Numbered from the stretch's first letter, positions 26,650-35,769 are shown. The stretch is 64,000 nucleotides of DNA from Anaerolineae bacterium (GCA_022822545.1 JAJEBE010000026.1:28204-92203); one strand, 5' to 3'. Notes: generated from the sequence alone by a model not told the origin. Numbers and translations are program-made.

Positions 26650-27683
26650 TGAGGATGAGCCTGGCGCCTGCGGAAACCGATGTTCTTGAGGTCAGAAATC
26701 TCAAGAAGTATTTCCCGCTGCAAGAGAAGGGCTTGCTGCGGCGCACAATCGGCACCATCAAAGCCGTTGACGATGTCAGCTTCACCGTGCGAAAAGGCGA
26801 GACCGTCGGCGTCATCGGCGAGAGCGGCTGCGGCAAGACCACCCTCGGCCGCTGCGTGGCCTACCTCTACGAGAAGACCGCTGGCGACATCATTGTGCGC
26901 GGCGGCGGCCAGGTCTTCCGCCTGGACCAGCTCAATCGCGGCAACAACAGCGAATTCCGCAAGATCGTCCAGGTCATCTTTCAAGACCCCTTCTCATCGC
27001 TGAATCCGCGCATGAGTGTTCTGCGCAGCGTCGGCGAGCCGCTTCTGGTCAACGGTCTGGCGCGCGGGGTGGAATTGGAGGAGCGCGTCGCCGATATCAT
27101 CCAGCGCGTCGGCCTCAGCGTCAGCCACTTGCAGCGCTTCCCGCACAGCTTCAGCGGCGGCCAGCGCCAGCGTATTTGCATCGCCCGCGCTCTGGTCATC
27201 AATCCCCAACTGGTCGTTGCCGATGAGCCCGTGTCCGCGCTGGACGTATCAATACAGGCGCAGATGCTTAACCTGCTCAAAGACTTGCAACAGGATTTCG
27301 AACTCTCCTACCTGTTCATCTCCCACAGCATGAGCGTGATTCGTTACATGAGCGACCGCATTCTGGTGATGTACGCCGGCAAGATCATCGAGTCCGGCTC
27401 GCGGGACGAAATCCTGCGGCAGCCGCTGCACCCGTACACCGAAATGCTGCTCAAGGCTGTGCCCAAGGTCAGCAAGCGCATGAGCCAGCGTCTGCAAGAC
27501 GCCACCAGCGGCGAACCGCCCGATCTGCTCAATCTGCCCTCAGGCTGCGTCTTTCATCCGCGCTGTCCTTTCGCCAAAGACATCTGTCGCGAAGAAATCC
27601 CGCAGTTGCAGACCGTCAGCGACGGCCGGCAGGTCAGTTGCCATCTGGCCGAAGAATTGACCTTGCAGGGAGTATTCGACTAG
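26649..27683 (+). CDS. Opp/Dpp-type ABC transporter ATPase F, module 2
   Basis: This 344-residue ATPase of the DppF type has the Walker [13 protein letters not shown], the Q-loop [11 protein letters not shown], the signature [15 protein letters not shown], the Walker [13 protein letters not shown] and the C-terminal CVFHPRCPFA motif. The start at 26649 overlaps the preceding stop by one base; a longer in-frame reading from 26568 runs inside the previous gene and is rejected. The next ATG at 26655 is an alternative. A GC-rich dyad follows the stop codon. Confidence 0.93.
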   Translation: MRMSLAPAETDVLEVRNLKKYFPLQEKGLLRRTIGTIKAVDDVSFTVRKGETVGVIGESGCGKTTLGRCVAYLYEKTAGDIIVRGGGQVFRLDQLNRGNNSEFRKIVQVIFQDPFSSLNPRMSVLRSVGEPLLVNGLARGVELEERVADIIQRVGLSVSHLQRFPHSFSGGQRQRICIARALVINPQLVVADEPVSALDVSIQAQMLNLLKDLQQDFELSYLFISHSMSVIRYMSDRILVMYAGKIIESGSRDEILRQPLHPYTEMLLKAVPKVSKRMSQRLQDATSGEPPDLLNLPSGCVFHPRCPFAKDICREEIPQLQTVSDGRQVSCHLAEELTLQGVFD

Positions 27684-27705
27684 GCGAAGCGCCATAAGAT
27701 CACAA

Positions 27706-27739
27706 GAGCCGGCCTTGTTTCGTAGCGATGAGCCGGCTC
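27706..27739. terminator. possible bidirectional terminator between module 2 and pdxS
   Basis: GAGCCGGC (27706-27713) is a perfect inverted repeat of GCCGGCTC (27732-27739) with an 18-base loop. It lies between two convergent genes. There is no T-run on either side, so it may stop transcription only weakly or with Rho. Confidence 0.35.
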
Positions 27740-27771
27740 CGATTGTCTCAGCAAAATTCGGCCGCTACCCG

Positions 27772-28677
27772 CTACCAGCCGCGCTTGCCCAGGATGACCT
27801 CGTCCGGCGTCACATTAATGCCGACCATCGCTTCGCCCAGGTTACGGCTGACATCGGCCAGGATCTTGGCATCCGTGTAGTGCGTCACCGCCTTGACGAT
27901 GGCGCGCGCGCGCTTGTCGGGATTGCCGCTCTTGAAAATCCCGCTGCCGACGAAAACCCCGTCCACGCCCAACTGCATCATCAGCGCCGCATCAGCCGGC
28001 GTCGCCACGCCGCCCGCCGCGAAGTTCACCACCGGCAAGCGACCCAGCTCGGCTGTCTCCTTCACCAGTTCATAGGGCGCGCGAATCTCTTTGGCGTAGG
28101 TATAGAGTTCATCTTCGTCCATACAACTGACGCGGCGAATCTCGCCGTTGACGGCGCGGGCGTGGCGCACAGCCTCGACCACGTCGCCCGTGCCCGCTTC
28201 GCCTTTTGTCCGCATCATCGCCGCGCCTTCGTTGATGCGGCGCAGCGCCTCGCCCAGGTTGCGGCAGCCGCAGACGAAGGGCACGGAGAACTTCCATTTG
28301 TTGATGTGATGCTCTTCGTCAGCGGGCGTCAACACTTCGCTCTCGTCAACATAATCCACGCCCATCGCTTCCAGGATCTGCGCTTCGACAAAATGGCCGA
28401 TGCGCGCCTTGGCCATCACCGGGATCGACACCGCGTTGATGATGCCCTCGATCATGTCCGGATCGCTCATCCGCGCCACGCCGCCCTGTACGCGGATATC
28501 TGCCGGCACCCGCTCCAGCGCCATGACCGCCACGGCGCCGGCGTCTTCGGCGATCCGCGCCTGTTCCGGCGTCACCACATCCATGATCACGCCGCCCTTG
28601 AGCATCTGCGCCAAGCCGCGCTTGACCTTGTCCGTCCCTTTTTCGCTGCCGTTCTGCTGATGTCCGTTCGTCGCCAT
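27772..28677 (-). CDS. pdxS: pyridoxal 5'-phosphate synthase, lyase subunit
   Basis: PdxS builds pyridoxal 5'-phosphate from ribose 5-phosphate and glyceraldehyde 3-phosphate, using ammonia delivered by the glutaminase PdxT. The 301-residue protein is nearly colinear with the family: [17 protein letters not shown] at the start, the first catalytic lysine in [10 protein letters not shown] (Lys90), the second in RTKGEAGTG, and [19 protein letters not shown] near the end. The start at 28677 has AAAGGGG upstream. No PdxT gene is adjacent in this window, unlike the usual pdxST pair, so the glutaminase must be elsewhere. PLP enzymes are frequent in the window (aminotransferase, D-amino-acid lyase). 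Confidence 0.97.
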   Translation of the reverse strand: MATNGHQQNGSEKGTDKVKRGLAQMLKGGVIMDVVTPEQARIAEDAGAVAVMALERVPADIRVQGGVARMSDPDMIEGIINAVSIPVMAKARIGHFVEAQILEAMGVDYVDESEVLTPADEEHHINKWKFSVPFVCGCRNLGEALRRINEGAAMMRTKGEAGTGDVVEAVRHARAVNGEIRRVSCMDEDELYTYAKEIRAPYELVKETAELGRLPVVNFAAGGVATPADAALMMQLGVDGVFVGSGIFKSGNPDKRARAIVKAVTHYTDAKILADVSRNLGEAMVGINVTPDEVILGKRGW

Positions 28678-28865
28678 GCCTGACCCCTTTACGAAGCAAT
28701 TCACACTACCGCCAATACTACGGCATGGGCGGCGAATTCTATATGTCCAATGCAGTCCATTCAGTCCGCGCCCCGCGCCAGCCAGGAACTGTTGACCCGC
28801 GCGGCTTGAAAAAGCTAAACTTGCGCTGATCACGGTCGCGCTCGCGGCGCATCGTTGAGGTTTGG

Positions 28866-29492
28866 ATGACTATAGAAATCAAGACCATAGAACCGCGCTT
28901 CGCATCAGCGCTTGAGCAATTGCAGCGCGATTGCTTCCCCACGCTCGGCCAAGACGAATTGATGCGCGCGGAGCATTTTCTTAACCATTGCCGCCTTTTC
29001 CCCGAAGGCAATTTTGTCGCTCTCGCTGACGAGCGCGTCATTGGCTTGGGCTCGGGCTTCCTCATCAACTTCGATTTCGATCAGGCCCAGCACAGCTTTC
29101 AGGAGATTATCGCTGGCGGCTTCTACAGCCACCACGATCCCAATGGCGATTGGTACTATGGCGCGGATATCAGCGTGCATCCCGATTACCGTCGGCGCGG
29201 CGTCGGCGCCTCGCTTTATCGGGCGCGCAAAGATATTGCGCAGCGCCTCAATCGCCGCGGCATCGTCGCCGGCGGGCTCATCCCCGGCTACGCCGATTGC
29301 AAATCGACCATGTCGCCACAGACCTACGTGGATAAGGTCATCGCGGGCGAGCTCTACGACAGCACGCTATCTTTCCAGCTCGGCCGGGGATTCAAAGTTC
29401 GCGGCTTGCTGGAAAATTATATTCAAGACGACGCCTCGGATAATTGGGCGACGCTGATCGTCTGGGATAATCCCGACTATCAGCCGACTTAA
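28866..29492 (+). CDS. GNAT-family N-acetyltransferase
   Basis: This 208-residue protein has the GNAT acetyl-CoA-binding motif [20 protein letters not shown]. The C-terminal part has [28 protein letters not shown] and VWDNPDY. It resembles the C-terminal half of the protein encoded at 38338, with GRGFKVRG and WDNPDY matching NRGFRPAR and WDNPRF there. The acceptor is unknown. Its TAA shares the palindrome TTAA (29489-29492) with the stop codon of the convergent gene. Confidence 0.85.
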   Translation: MTIEIKTIEPRFASALEQLQRDCFPTLGQDELMRAEHFLNHCRLFPEGNFVALADERVIGLGSGFLINFDFDQAQHSFQEIIAGGFYSHHDPNGDWYYGADISVHPDYRRRGVGASLYRARKDIAQRLNRRGIVAGGLIPGYADCKSTMSPQTYVDKVIAGELYDSTLSFQLGRGFKVRGLLENYIQDDASDNWATLIVWDNPDYQPT

Positions 29493-31201
29493 TCGGCGAC
29501 CGGCTCGATCCAGTATTCGTCGCCTTGCCCCTCGGCGATCCAGCCAGAATACTCGTCGATCTCAACCGGATACCAGCGCAGCCCGGACGCGCCGCATTGC
29601 GGCAAGCCGGTGACATTGAACTCGTCGCCCGCCGCCACCGCCCAGACTACTTCCGTGCCGGACGAGCCGGCGCCGCTCCTGATGTTTACGATGTTGTCCG
29701 CAGTTGCCGTGCCTGTCATGCCGGTTGTCAAGCGCGTCGCCGGGCTGCCGGAGCAGGCGACATGATAGAGCAGCCAGTATTCACTGCCGCCGCCTTCGGC
29801 CGACCAGCCCGCCAGGGCATCGTTATGCACGGCGTACCAGTGGTAGCCATCGGCGCAGATCGGCCCCGCTTCAATTGTAAGGACGGAACCTGCTTCGGCC
29901 TGACCAAGCTCGGCGCCGGCTGTTGACGCGTCGCTGCGGATTCGCAGCGTGACATCGGGGCTGACGATCGCCTGATTGCCCGCGCCCAAACGCGGCGTCA
30001 TGGCGCAATCGACCGAAAGCGGACCGGCAGGCGCGCCAGCAACCGCGCCGGTTGTGATCCATTCCGTCGGCGCCCATACCACACTGACGGGCTGGGGAAT
30101 TGGAAAGCTCCACCGGTGGCTGGCATCGCTGGCCAAGGCGCGATTGCCCTCGGCCAAGCCAATATTCCAACTGCTGATGCGGTCGCCATTGTGCCAGGCC
30201 ATTCGCGTCCCGTCCGGCGAGATGGCGGGCAAATAATTGCGATTGACGCGCGGGCTGTCATAACCGGTGTTGTACAGATTTGCGCCGCTGGTGGCATACC
30301 AGTGGATATCCCAATCGCCATTGGCGTTGGCAACTGACGCCGGTATGACCCGGATCGCCCCGGATATCGCGCGATTCTTCAATCGAGGCGGGTCGAGCAG
30401 CCGCAGACGAGACCCATCCGCCGCCTCCAGCACCTCCCAATAATCCTGAATCTGCAAGGCCAGTTGGCTGCTGCCGAGATGATTCACCCAAATAAAATCG
30501 CGCACCGTGTTATCCTGGCTGGCGTTCAAGTCCAGATCAAACTGAGCCAGCGCGCCGCTGTCGATATCAATGATCTGCGCGTAAAGGTCGGGCGCTTCGC
30601 CGGCGCCGGCGGTATAAAGCAGACGCGCGATCCCGCCATCGCCCCAGCGCAAGCTGGGCAAGCGGATGTTGTTGCCCTGGATGCCCAGGTCGAGCGGCTC
30701 GCCGAAGGCAGTCCGGAGGCCTGTGTCAAAATCATGTATCTGCAAAGTCGCTGCGTCGAGGGCCTGCGTCTGCGGGTCCAGTTCTATCCATGCCAGCCGC
30801 CGGCTATCGGGCGACCAGACCGGCAGCGATCGCAAGTATCCCGCCGCGCTCGCCGCATTCTGGTCAGCGATGAGTGTGAATGTCTCCGTCGCTACATCCA
30901 TGACCCAGATGTCCGCCGGTGGCGTCCCGCCAGTCTGCGCGGCCCTGCCGGCTTCCCATTCCGCGATGAATGCCTCGGCGGTCGACAAGAAAACCAGTTT
31001 GCCGCCATCCGGCGCCAGGATCGGCCCCCCATTGTAGCCGCTGTGCGTCAACTGTGTCGCCACATCGTTTGCCAGGTCAAACTTCCAGATATCGCCCCGC
31101 ATAAAGGCATAGGCATTCTGGCTGATTGCCTGCGCCGAGACGGCGCCAACAAGCGCCAGTGACCAGACCGCAAACATAAATCTCAGGAGAAGTCGTTCCA
31201 T
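29489..31201 (-). CDS. secreted TolB-like propeller protein with two SH3b domains
   Basis: This 570-residue exported protein opens with an N-terminal signal peptide ending near VSAQA. A WD40/TolB-like propeller region (about residues 25-400) carries repeats such as GPILAPDGGKLVFLS, PVWSPDSRRLAWIEL and PAISPDGTRMAWHNG. Two bacterial SH3 (SH3b) domains occupy about residues 410-490 and 495-570, each ending with a W-AEG-G-EYW pattern. SH3b domains usually bind cell-wall peptides, so the protein probably sits at the cell surface. The propeller style resembles the C-terminal part of the Ser/Thr kinase at 47182. Confidence 0.8.
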   Translation of the reverse strand: MERLLLRFMFAVWSLALVGAVSAQAISQNAYAFMRGDIWKFDLANDVATQLTHSGYNGGPILAPDGGKLVFLSTAEAFIAEWEAGRAAQTGGTPPADIWVMDVATETFTLIADQNAASAAGYLRSLPVWSPDSRRLAWIELDPQTQALDAATLQIHDFDTGLRTAFGEPLDLGIQGNNIRLPSLRWGDGGIARLLYTAGAGEAPDLYAQIIDIDSGALAQFDLDLNASQDNTVRDFIWVNHLGSSQLALQIQDYWEVLEAADGSRLRLLDPPRLKNRAISGAIRVIPASVANANGDWDIHWYATSGANLYNTGYDSPRVNRNYLPAISPDGTRMAWHNGDRISSWNIGLAEGNRALASDASHRWSFPIPQPVSVVWAPTEWITTGAVAGAPAGPLSVDCAMTPRLGAGNQAIVSPDVTLRIRSDASTAGAELGQAEAGSVLTIEAGPICADGYHWYAVHNDALAGWSAEGGGSEYWLLYHVACSGSPATRLTTGMTGTATADNIVNIRSGAGSSGTEVVWAVAAGDEFNVTGLPQCGASGLRWYPVEIDEYSGWIAEGQGDEYWIEPVAD

Positions 31202-31268
31202 CTCGGTTCATCCTATGCGCTCGATTTTGTCCAGCTTAGCATAGCTGCATGAGATGCGATAATCGTCC

Positions 31269-31679
31269 TTATCGCCAGATGCGCCTTGTCCAGAGCAGCC
31301 TGGCGGCAATCACCGCGCCGCCAATGTTTGCCGCCAGGTCAAGCCAGGAGGCGTGCCGATCGAGGGTAAAGGTCTGCAAGAGTTCAGTCACGACACCGAG
31401 GACGATCGTTATAGCGCAGGCGACCAGCAAGATCTTGCCCGTGCCCAAGGTCTGCGGCAGCGCCCAAAACCAGCAGATACAGGTCCCGCCGAATGCCAGC
31501 AGGTGCGCGGCGCTAAAGATCAACTCCCGCGCGAGTGTGTTCTCTCCCCGCGGGATGCCCAGGTCTATCACCGGCTCCGCTTCCGTCTGCAATAGCAGCA
31601 CTGATAACAGCAGGGACCAGCCGATCGCCAGCGTGAGGCGCAGCGGAGTAGCTTGAAATATCGCCGATAATCGATCCAT
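31269..31679 (-). CDS. VanZ-like membrane protein
   Basis: This 136-residue protein has about four transmembrane helices and the VanZ-family C-terminal pattern: Glu before LLQTFTLDRHASWLD, then LAANIGGAVIAA. The vanZ gene of teicoplanin resistance names the family, but most members have no proven role in resistance. It probably has a cell-envelope role. It lies downstream of the secreted SH3b gene on the same strand order, separated by promoter-sized gaps on both sides. Confidence 0.8.
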   Translation of the reverse strand: MDRLSAIFQATPLRLTLAIGWSLLLSVLLLQTEAEPVIDLGIPRGENTLARELIFSAAHLLAFGGTCICWFWALPQTLGTGKILLVACAITIVLGVVTELLQTFTLDRHASWLDLAANIGGAVIAARLLWTRRIWR

Positions 31680-31740
31680 CGATTGAGTTCCGGACTTACA
31701 TGGCTTATGGGGTCAGCTTAGCAAAGAGAGAACTTGCCGG

Positions 31741-32121
31741 TCAAGCGACGCCGAGCGGGCGTTGCGCAAGCGTCAGGTTGGGCTCGCCTTCAAGCGTATC
31801 CAGCGCGTACTCAATCATGGCGCTTAAGTCCATGTCAGTTGCGAATTCCTTGGCGTCATAGATGACGCGTGGACATATCCTGCTCTCCAGGTCCGCAAAT
31901 ATGTCTTCAGCCGCCGCCCGTGCCGTCACGCTTAGGTCGGGCTGACGCAGCAGGAACGCCAAAATATCCGCGGCTGTTTGCGTCAAGCCCTGCTCAATGC
32001 AAGCCGCCGCCAACAGCGTCATCGCCTCGTACAGTCGCTGTCTCGTTTCTTCCGAGGGGGCGGCGTCGCCGGCAAAGTCGAAAGCAGGCATGCCGAACAC
32101 TGCAAGCCTGCGCTCAGCCAT
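31741..32121 (-). CDS. small helical protein coupled to the RdhA-like gene
   Basis: This 126-residue protein starts at ATG 32121, eight bases inside the end of the RdhA-like gene, so translation is likely coupled. Residues 20-120 look all-helical and resemble the C-terminal TPR-side segment of large Chloroflexota regulators (ADILAFLLRQPDLS followed by AEDIFADLESR). I do not recognise a defined domain. It does not look like a membrane anchor of the RdhB type. A longer in-frame reading upstream to 32406 runs over the RdhA gene in another frame and is rejected. Confidence 0.6.
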   Translation of the reverse strand: MAERRLAVFGMPAFDFAGDAAPSEETRQRLYEAMTLLAAACIEQGLTQTAADILAFLLRQPDLSVTARAAAEDIFADLESRICPRVIYDAKEFATDMDLSAMIEYALDTLEGEPNLTLAQRPLGVA

Positions 32122-33349
32122 TGGACCCGCGGCTCCACCACCAGCCGGCCGTCTTCCGCTCGCCCTGCTTGAGCTTCCGGTCCAGCCACAAGCCCAGACG
32201 CCGCCAGCGATTGCCCAACATCCAGCGCAAGGCTCGATTGAAGATCTTCGAAAAGTCGCGGTTGTAAGGGCAAACGCGGATGCAAATGGAACAGTCACTG
32301 CCTTGGTTCGCCCAGAACTGAAAACACTGCTTGGCGTTAATCGTCCATTTCTTGACGCCCTTGAGGTGCGATATGCCATCATGCCTATCGAAGTTGGGTT
32401 CATCAAAGGGGATCGCCTTGACTGGGCAGGCCACGCTGCAGCGCCGGCAGATCTCGCAGGTCTCCGTCACGCCGAAGTCTATCGGTTCGTCCGCGACCAG
32501 CGGCAAGTCGGTGAATATCTTGGCGATACGGACGCGCGGACCAAATTCCGGCGTGATCAAAAGGCCGTGCCGCCCATACTGGCCCAAGCCGGCCTGGATC
32601 GCCAGCGGGATGGACAGCGCCGTATCGTTGAGGCTTGCGACCGCGCGAAAACCAAGATTGCGTATGTACTGCGTTATCGACAGGACGGCGATGATATCGC
32701 GGCTGTAACCTTGACCCGTGGCGGCGCCGCTCAAGGCTGACGGCACCGTTTCGATAGTCGCGCGATCCATCTCGTTGACGATCACGACCGCGTGGGTCAA
32801 GTCCCCAGGCAGATCCATCTCCTTCGCCATGAGTTTCTGCCGGCTGTAGTTGTGCGTATAAACCCAGCGCTCGTCATATTCGCAGATGCCCAACGCGTCC
32901 GCGCCCAGGAACTTGCCGGCGCGTTTTAACTCCGCCGTGTTGACTTCCGCGCTGGCCCCGGTCTTGCGCGTCGCGCCTTCGCGGAACATGGTGTAGGTAT
33001 CGAGGAAGCCTTCCTTGCGGTCCCCGCTTGCCTCCAGCAAGTCCGCGGTGAAATCGGCGATATACCAGGCCGCGTTGCGCAGCGCGTAATCGCGATGCTC
33101 GAAGCCCTCGACCTTGCGAAATTGCGCCAAATCGGTGAAATAAGACTCAAAGAACCGTTGCGACCGCTCCGACCGCACATCTTCATCCCAGACGGCGCGG
33201 TTGAACATATCGTATTTTTGATTGAAGCGCTCGAATTCGTCAGTGACCGCGAAGCCCGTCTTGGCGTCCACCGGTTTCCGGCAGGCGCAGCTTTCGCATT
33301 GACAGGTCTTTTCCATCTCGGGCGTGATCATAGTAGGGCTTACGGACAT
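32114..33349 (-). CDS. cytosolic reductive-dehalogenase-family protein with metallothionein-like N-terminus
   Basis: This 411-residue protein has the RdhA C-terminal architecture: TPEFGPRVRIAKIFTDLPL, PIDFGVTETC, a first [4Fe-4S] motif CEICRRCSVACP and a second cluster motif C-x10-CSICIRVCPYN preceded by KKWTINAKQCFQFW. These are typical of corrinoid-dependent reductive dehalogenases and their relatives. There is no Tat signal and no RdhB-like partner, so it should be cytosolic. Residues 16-23 read CQCESCAC, the CxCxxCxC spacing of bacterial metallothioneins, which I do not know from RdhA proteins. It is shorter than respiratory enzymes; function could be dehalogenation or another cobalamin redox step, as in QueG. 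Confidence 0.8.
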   Translation of the reverse strand: MSVSPTMITPEMEKTCQCESCACRKPVDAKTGFAVTDEFERFNQKYDMFNRAVWDEDVRSERSQRFFESYFTDLAQFRKVEGFEHRDYALRNAAWYIADFTADLLEASGDRKEGFLDTYTMFREGATRKTGASAEVNTAELKRAGKFLGADALGICEYDERWVYTHNYSRQKLMAKEMDLPGDLTHAVVIVNEMDRATIETVPSALSGAATGQGYSRDIIAVLSITQYIRNLGFRAVASLNDTALSIPLAIQAGLGQYGRHGLLITPEFGPRVRIAKIFTDLPLVADEPIDFGVTETCEICRRCSVACPVKAIPFDEPNFDRHDGISHLKGVKKWTINAKQCFQFWANQGSDCSICIRVCPYNRDFSKIFNRALRWMLGNRWRRLGLWLDRKLKQGERKTAGWWWSRGSNG

Positions 33350-33440
33350 ACATAGAGACTCAAGCCGATATTACCATCAAGCCAATGTCGCTGCTATTGT
33401 TTGGCCTGCAGCGTCCTTGGGCGGACGGCGCCAGCCGGGT

Positions 33441-34568
33441 CTAGCGGTCCAGCACGGTCGTGCTCGAATCTTGCCAGAATACTTTGACCTTCTGCCCGAT
33501 TCTGAGAGCGGCGTGTTCCCGCTCGTTGACATTTTGCAAGCGCGCGACCAACTCGATGCTTTCGCCAATTCGCAGCGTGAAACGCGTGTCGGTGCCGATG
33601 TATTGGCTGTCCACCAGCAGCGCCTCAAGCATCGTGATTTCGCTGGGATTGGTACCTCCCTCCAATGCTTTGGGGATCGTAGATATGCCGATGCGCTCAG
33701 GGCGTATCGCCACAGTGACCGCGCCGGCCGAGCCGCCCAGCGTCTCGGATAGCTGCGCGCGTATGACAGATCCGTCCTGGAGCCGGACGCTGCCATAACC
33801 ATCAGCGCCGCGCTCGATCAGCGCTCCAGCGATGAAATTCGTCTCGCCGATGAAATCCGCCACGAAGTGTGTCTGCGGATGTTCGTAGATTTCCTTTGGC
33901 GTCCCAACTTGCAGCATAACCCCTTCATTCATAACCGCGATGCGATCGGCCATCGTGATCGCTTCTTCCTGGTCATGCGTCACGTAGATGAAGGTGATGC
34001 CGACATCACGCTGCAGCGCCTTCAATTCGTATTGCATATTCTTGCGCAGCTTGAGATCGAGGGCGCCAAGCGGCTCATCCAGCAGGAGCACCGCCGGCTG
34101 CTTGACCAGAGCGCGCGCCAGCGCCACCCGCTGCTGCTGCCCGCCCGATAGCTGATGCGGCTTGCGCTCCCCCACGCCCGGCAGCCGCACCATCTCCAGC
34201 GATTCACCCGCCAGCTTGAGCGCCTCGCGCTTGTGGACGCCCTCCATCTGCAAGCCGAACATGATATTCTGCTCGACCGTCAAATGGGGGAAGAGCGCAT
34301 AATCCTGGAACACCGTATTGACGGGACGATGATAAGCCGGGATGCCTTCCATCGCCCGGCCGCGGATCAGAATATGACCGGCGGTGGGCTGCTCGAAGCC
34401 GGCGATCAGCCGAAGCGTCGTCGTCTTGCCGCAGCCGCTTGGACCCAGCAGCGCGAAAAACTCGCCATCGGCGATCTCGACGCTGACGTGGTCGACAGCG
34501 CGGACGCTGCCGCCGCCGGATTCGAAATCCTTGACGATGTCTTTCAACTCAACATCGTAGCTTGGCAA
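33441..34568 (-). CDS. potA: spermidine/putrescine ABC transporter ATPase
   Basis: This 375-residue ABC ATPase of the PotA type has the Walker [13 protein letters not shown], the signature [15 protein letters not shown], the Walker [12 protein letters not shown] and a C-terminal TOBE-like regulatory region containing [12 protein letters not shown]. PotA drives polyamine uptake together with PotB, PotC and PotD, all encoded upstream on the same strand. It is the last gene of the minus-strand unit and is separated from potD by about 115 bases filled with two REP-like hairpins, so its expression may be lower than that of potD. Confidence 0.9.
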   Translation of the reverse strand: MPSYDVELKDIVKDFESGGGSVRAVDHVSVEIADGEFFALLGPSGCGKTTTLRLIAGFEQPTAGHILIRGRAMEGIPAYHRPVNTVFQDYALFPHLTVEQNIMFGLQMEGVHKREALKLAGESLEMVRLPGVGERKPHQLSGGQQQRVALARALVKQPAVLLLDEPLGALDLKLRKNMQYELKALQRDVGITFIYVTHDQEEAITMADRIAVMNEGVMLQVGTPKEIYEHPQTHFVADFIGETNFIAGALIERGADGYGSVRLQDGSVIRAQLSETLGGSAGAVTVAIRPERIGISTIPKALEGGTNPSEITMLEALLVDSQYIGTDTRFTLRIGESIELVARLQNVNEREHAALRIGQKVKVFWQDSSTTVLDR

Positions 34569-34597
34569 GCTAAAAACCTCTGAGGATTGTGGTCACC

Positions 34598-34626
34598 TGC
34601 GGGCGATTCAGCGAATCGCTCCTATA
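34598..34626 (-). repeat. REP-like palindrome, copy B (potD-potA gap)
   Basis: On the minus strand the sequence reads ATAG, then a hairpin GCGATTC-GCT-GAATCGC, ending CCCGCA. It resembles the copy at 34648, in the opposite orientation. Together the two form an inverted pair. TATAAT within it on the plus strand is incidental to the repeat. Confidence 0.6.
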
Positions 34627-34647
34627 ATTTGCGTGCAAGTGAGGTTG

Positions 34648-34675
34648 GTAGGGGCGAGTCACCGACTCGCCCGCA
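34648..34675 (+). repeat. REP-like palindrome, copy A (potD-potA gap)
   Basis: GTAG is followed by a perfect nine-pair hairpin, GGGCGAGTC and GACTCGCCC with an ACC loop, then GCA. GTAG heads before a hairpin are the hallmark of REP elements mobilised by RAYT transposases. It lies directly behind the potD stop codon and can fold on either strand. Confidence 0.65.
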
Positions 34676-34683
34676 TTTTCAGC

Positions 34684-35769
34684 TTACTGCCCCAGGAAGA
34701 TCAGCAATTCATCCCAGGCGTTGTTGATCAGCTCTTCCGCCTCGGCGCCGACGTCAATGATCGCGAACAGTGTCGCCACTTGCTCGGCCGGCGGGAAGAT
34801 CGCCGGATCATTCAGGATCTCCTCATCAATGAAACCCGATTCGATTGACGCCTGATTCGGCGAGGCGTACCAGATGTAATTGGTCAGGTCGGCGCCGACC
34901 TTGGCATCGAGAATGTAATCGATAAAGACCATCGCCAGTTCCGGGTTGGGCGCGTCCACCGGGATAGAGAGGTTGTCGATCCAGACGTTGCTGCCTTCTT
35001 CCGGTATGGCATAGGCGTAGTCATCGCATTCGCAATCCCAAGAGATCTGCAAAATGTCGCCGTTGTATTCGATGGCGATATCGACATCGCCGCGCTCCAG
35101 CAGCACTTGGCCGTCATCGGCGGCGACGGTGACGACATTGCCGCCTTTCTCGAGCAGGTAATCGCGGGCGGCGTTAATCTCATCGGCATCGGTCGTGTTG
35201 GGGTCGTTGCCCAGGAACAAATGCGCGATGCCCAACATCGTCTGCCGGTCATCAAGCCAGGCGACCGGACCATCGTGTTCCCACACTTGATTCCATGATG
35301 TGATGCCATCGGGGAAGACCTCGGTGCGATAGCCGACGCCCACCGTGCCCCACTGATAGGGCAGGGAATATTCGTTCTCGGGATCGTAAGCCGCTCCCAG
35401 CAGGTCGGGGATTAGATTGGCGACATTCGGGATCATCTCCATATCCAGCGGAATTAAGAGCATCTCTTCCGCCATGCGCTGCACCGTGCCGCCGCTCGGC
35501 ACGACGATGTCGTAACCCGGGTTGCCCTGGCGGATGCGCGCCAGCATCGCTTCGTTGCTCTCGTAAATGTCGTAGTTGACGGTCACGCCGCAGGCTTCTT
35601 CGAAGTTCGGCACGGTATCTTCGGCGATATACGTCGACCAGTTGAAAATGCTCAAGGTCTGCCCTTCATAACCTTCCGGGCAAGTCCAGGGCTCATGCTC
35701 CATATCTTGCGCCAGCGCGGCCGGCGCCATCAACAAAAGTACGCAAAGCAAAAGCAAAATTTTCTTCAT
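34684..35769 (-). CDS. potD: spermidine/putrescine-binding protein
   Basis: This 361-residue exported binding protein of the PotD/PotF type has a signal peptide ending AALAQ, then LSIFNWSTYIAEDTVPNFEE, PGYDIVVPSGGTVQRM and VAWLDDRQTMLGIA. These match the polyamine-binding family with its Trp and Asp side chains in the ligand site. No lipobox is present. GGAGGAGAACATC precedes the start. It follows potC by 28 bases, and is followed by REP-like hairpins that may stabilise its mRNA. The exact polyamine is not clear. Confidence 0.92.
   Translation of the reverse strand: MKKILLLLCVLLLMAPAALAQDMEHEPWTCPEGYEGQTLSIFNWSTYIAEDTVPNFEEACGVTVNYDIYESNEAMLARIRQGNPGYDIVVPSGGTVQRMAEEMLLIPLDMEMIPNVANLIPDLLGAAYDPENEYSLPYQWGTVGVGYRTEVFPDGITSWNQVWEHDGPVAWLDDRQTMLGIAHLFLGNDPNTTDADEINAARDYLLEKGGNVVTVAADDGQVLLERGDVDIAIEYNGDILQISWDCECDDYAYAIPEEGSNVWIDNLSIPVDAPNPELAMVFIDYILDAKVGADLTNYIWYASPNQASIESGFIDEEILNDPAIFPPAEQVATLFAIIDVGAEAEELINNAWDELLIFLGQ

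Noticed and set aside
34621..34630. TATAAT near 34623 as a promoter
   Set aside because: It lies on the plus strand, with only minus-strand genes nearby, and is part of the REP-like copy B.
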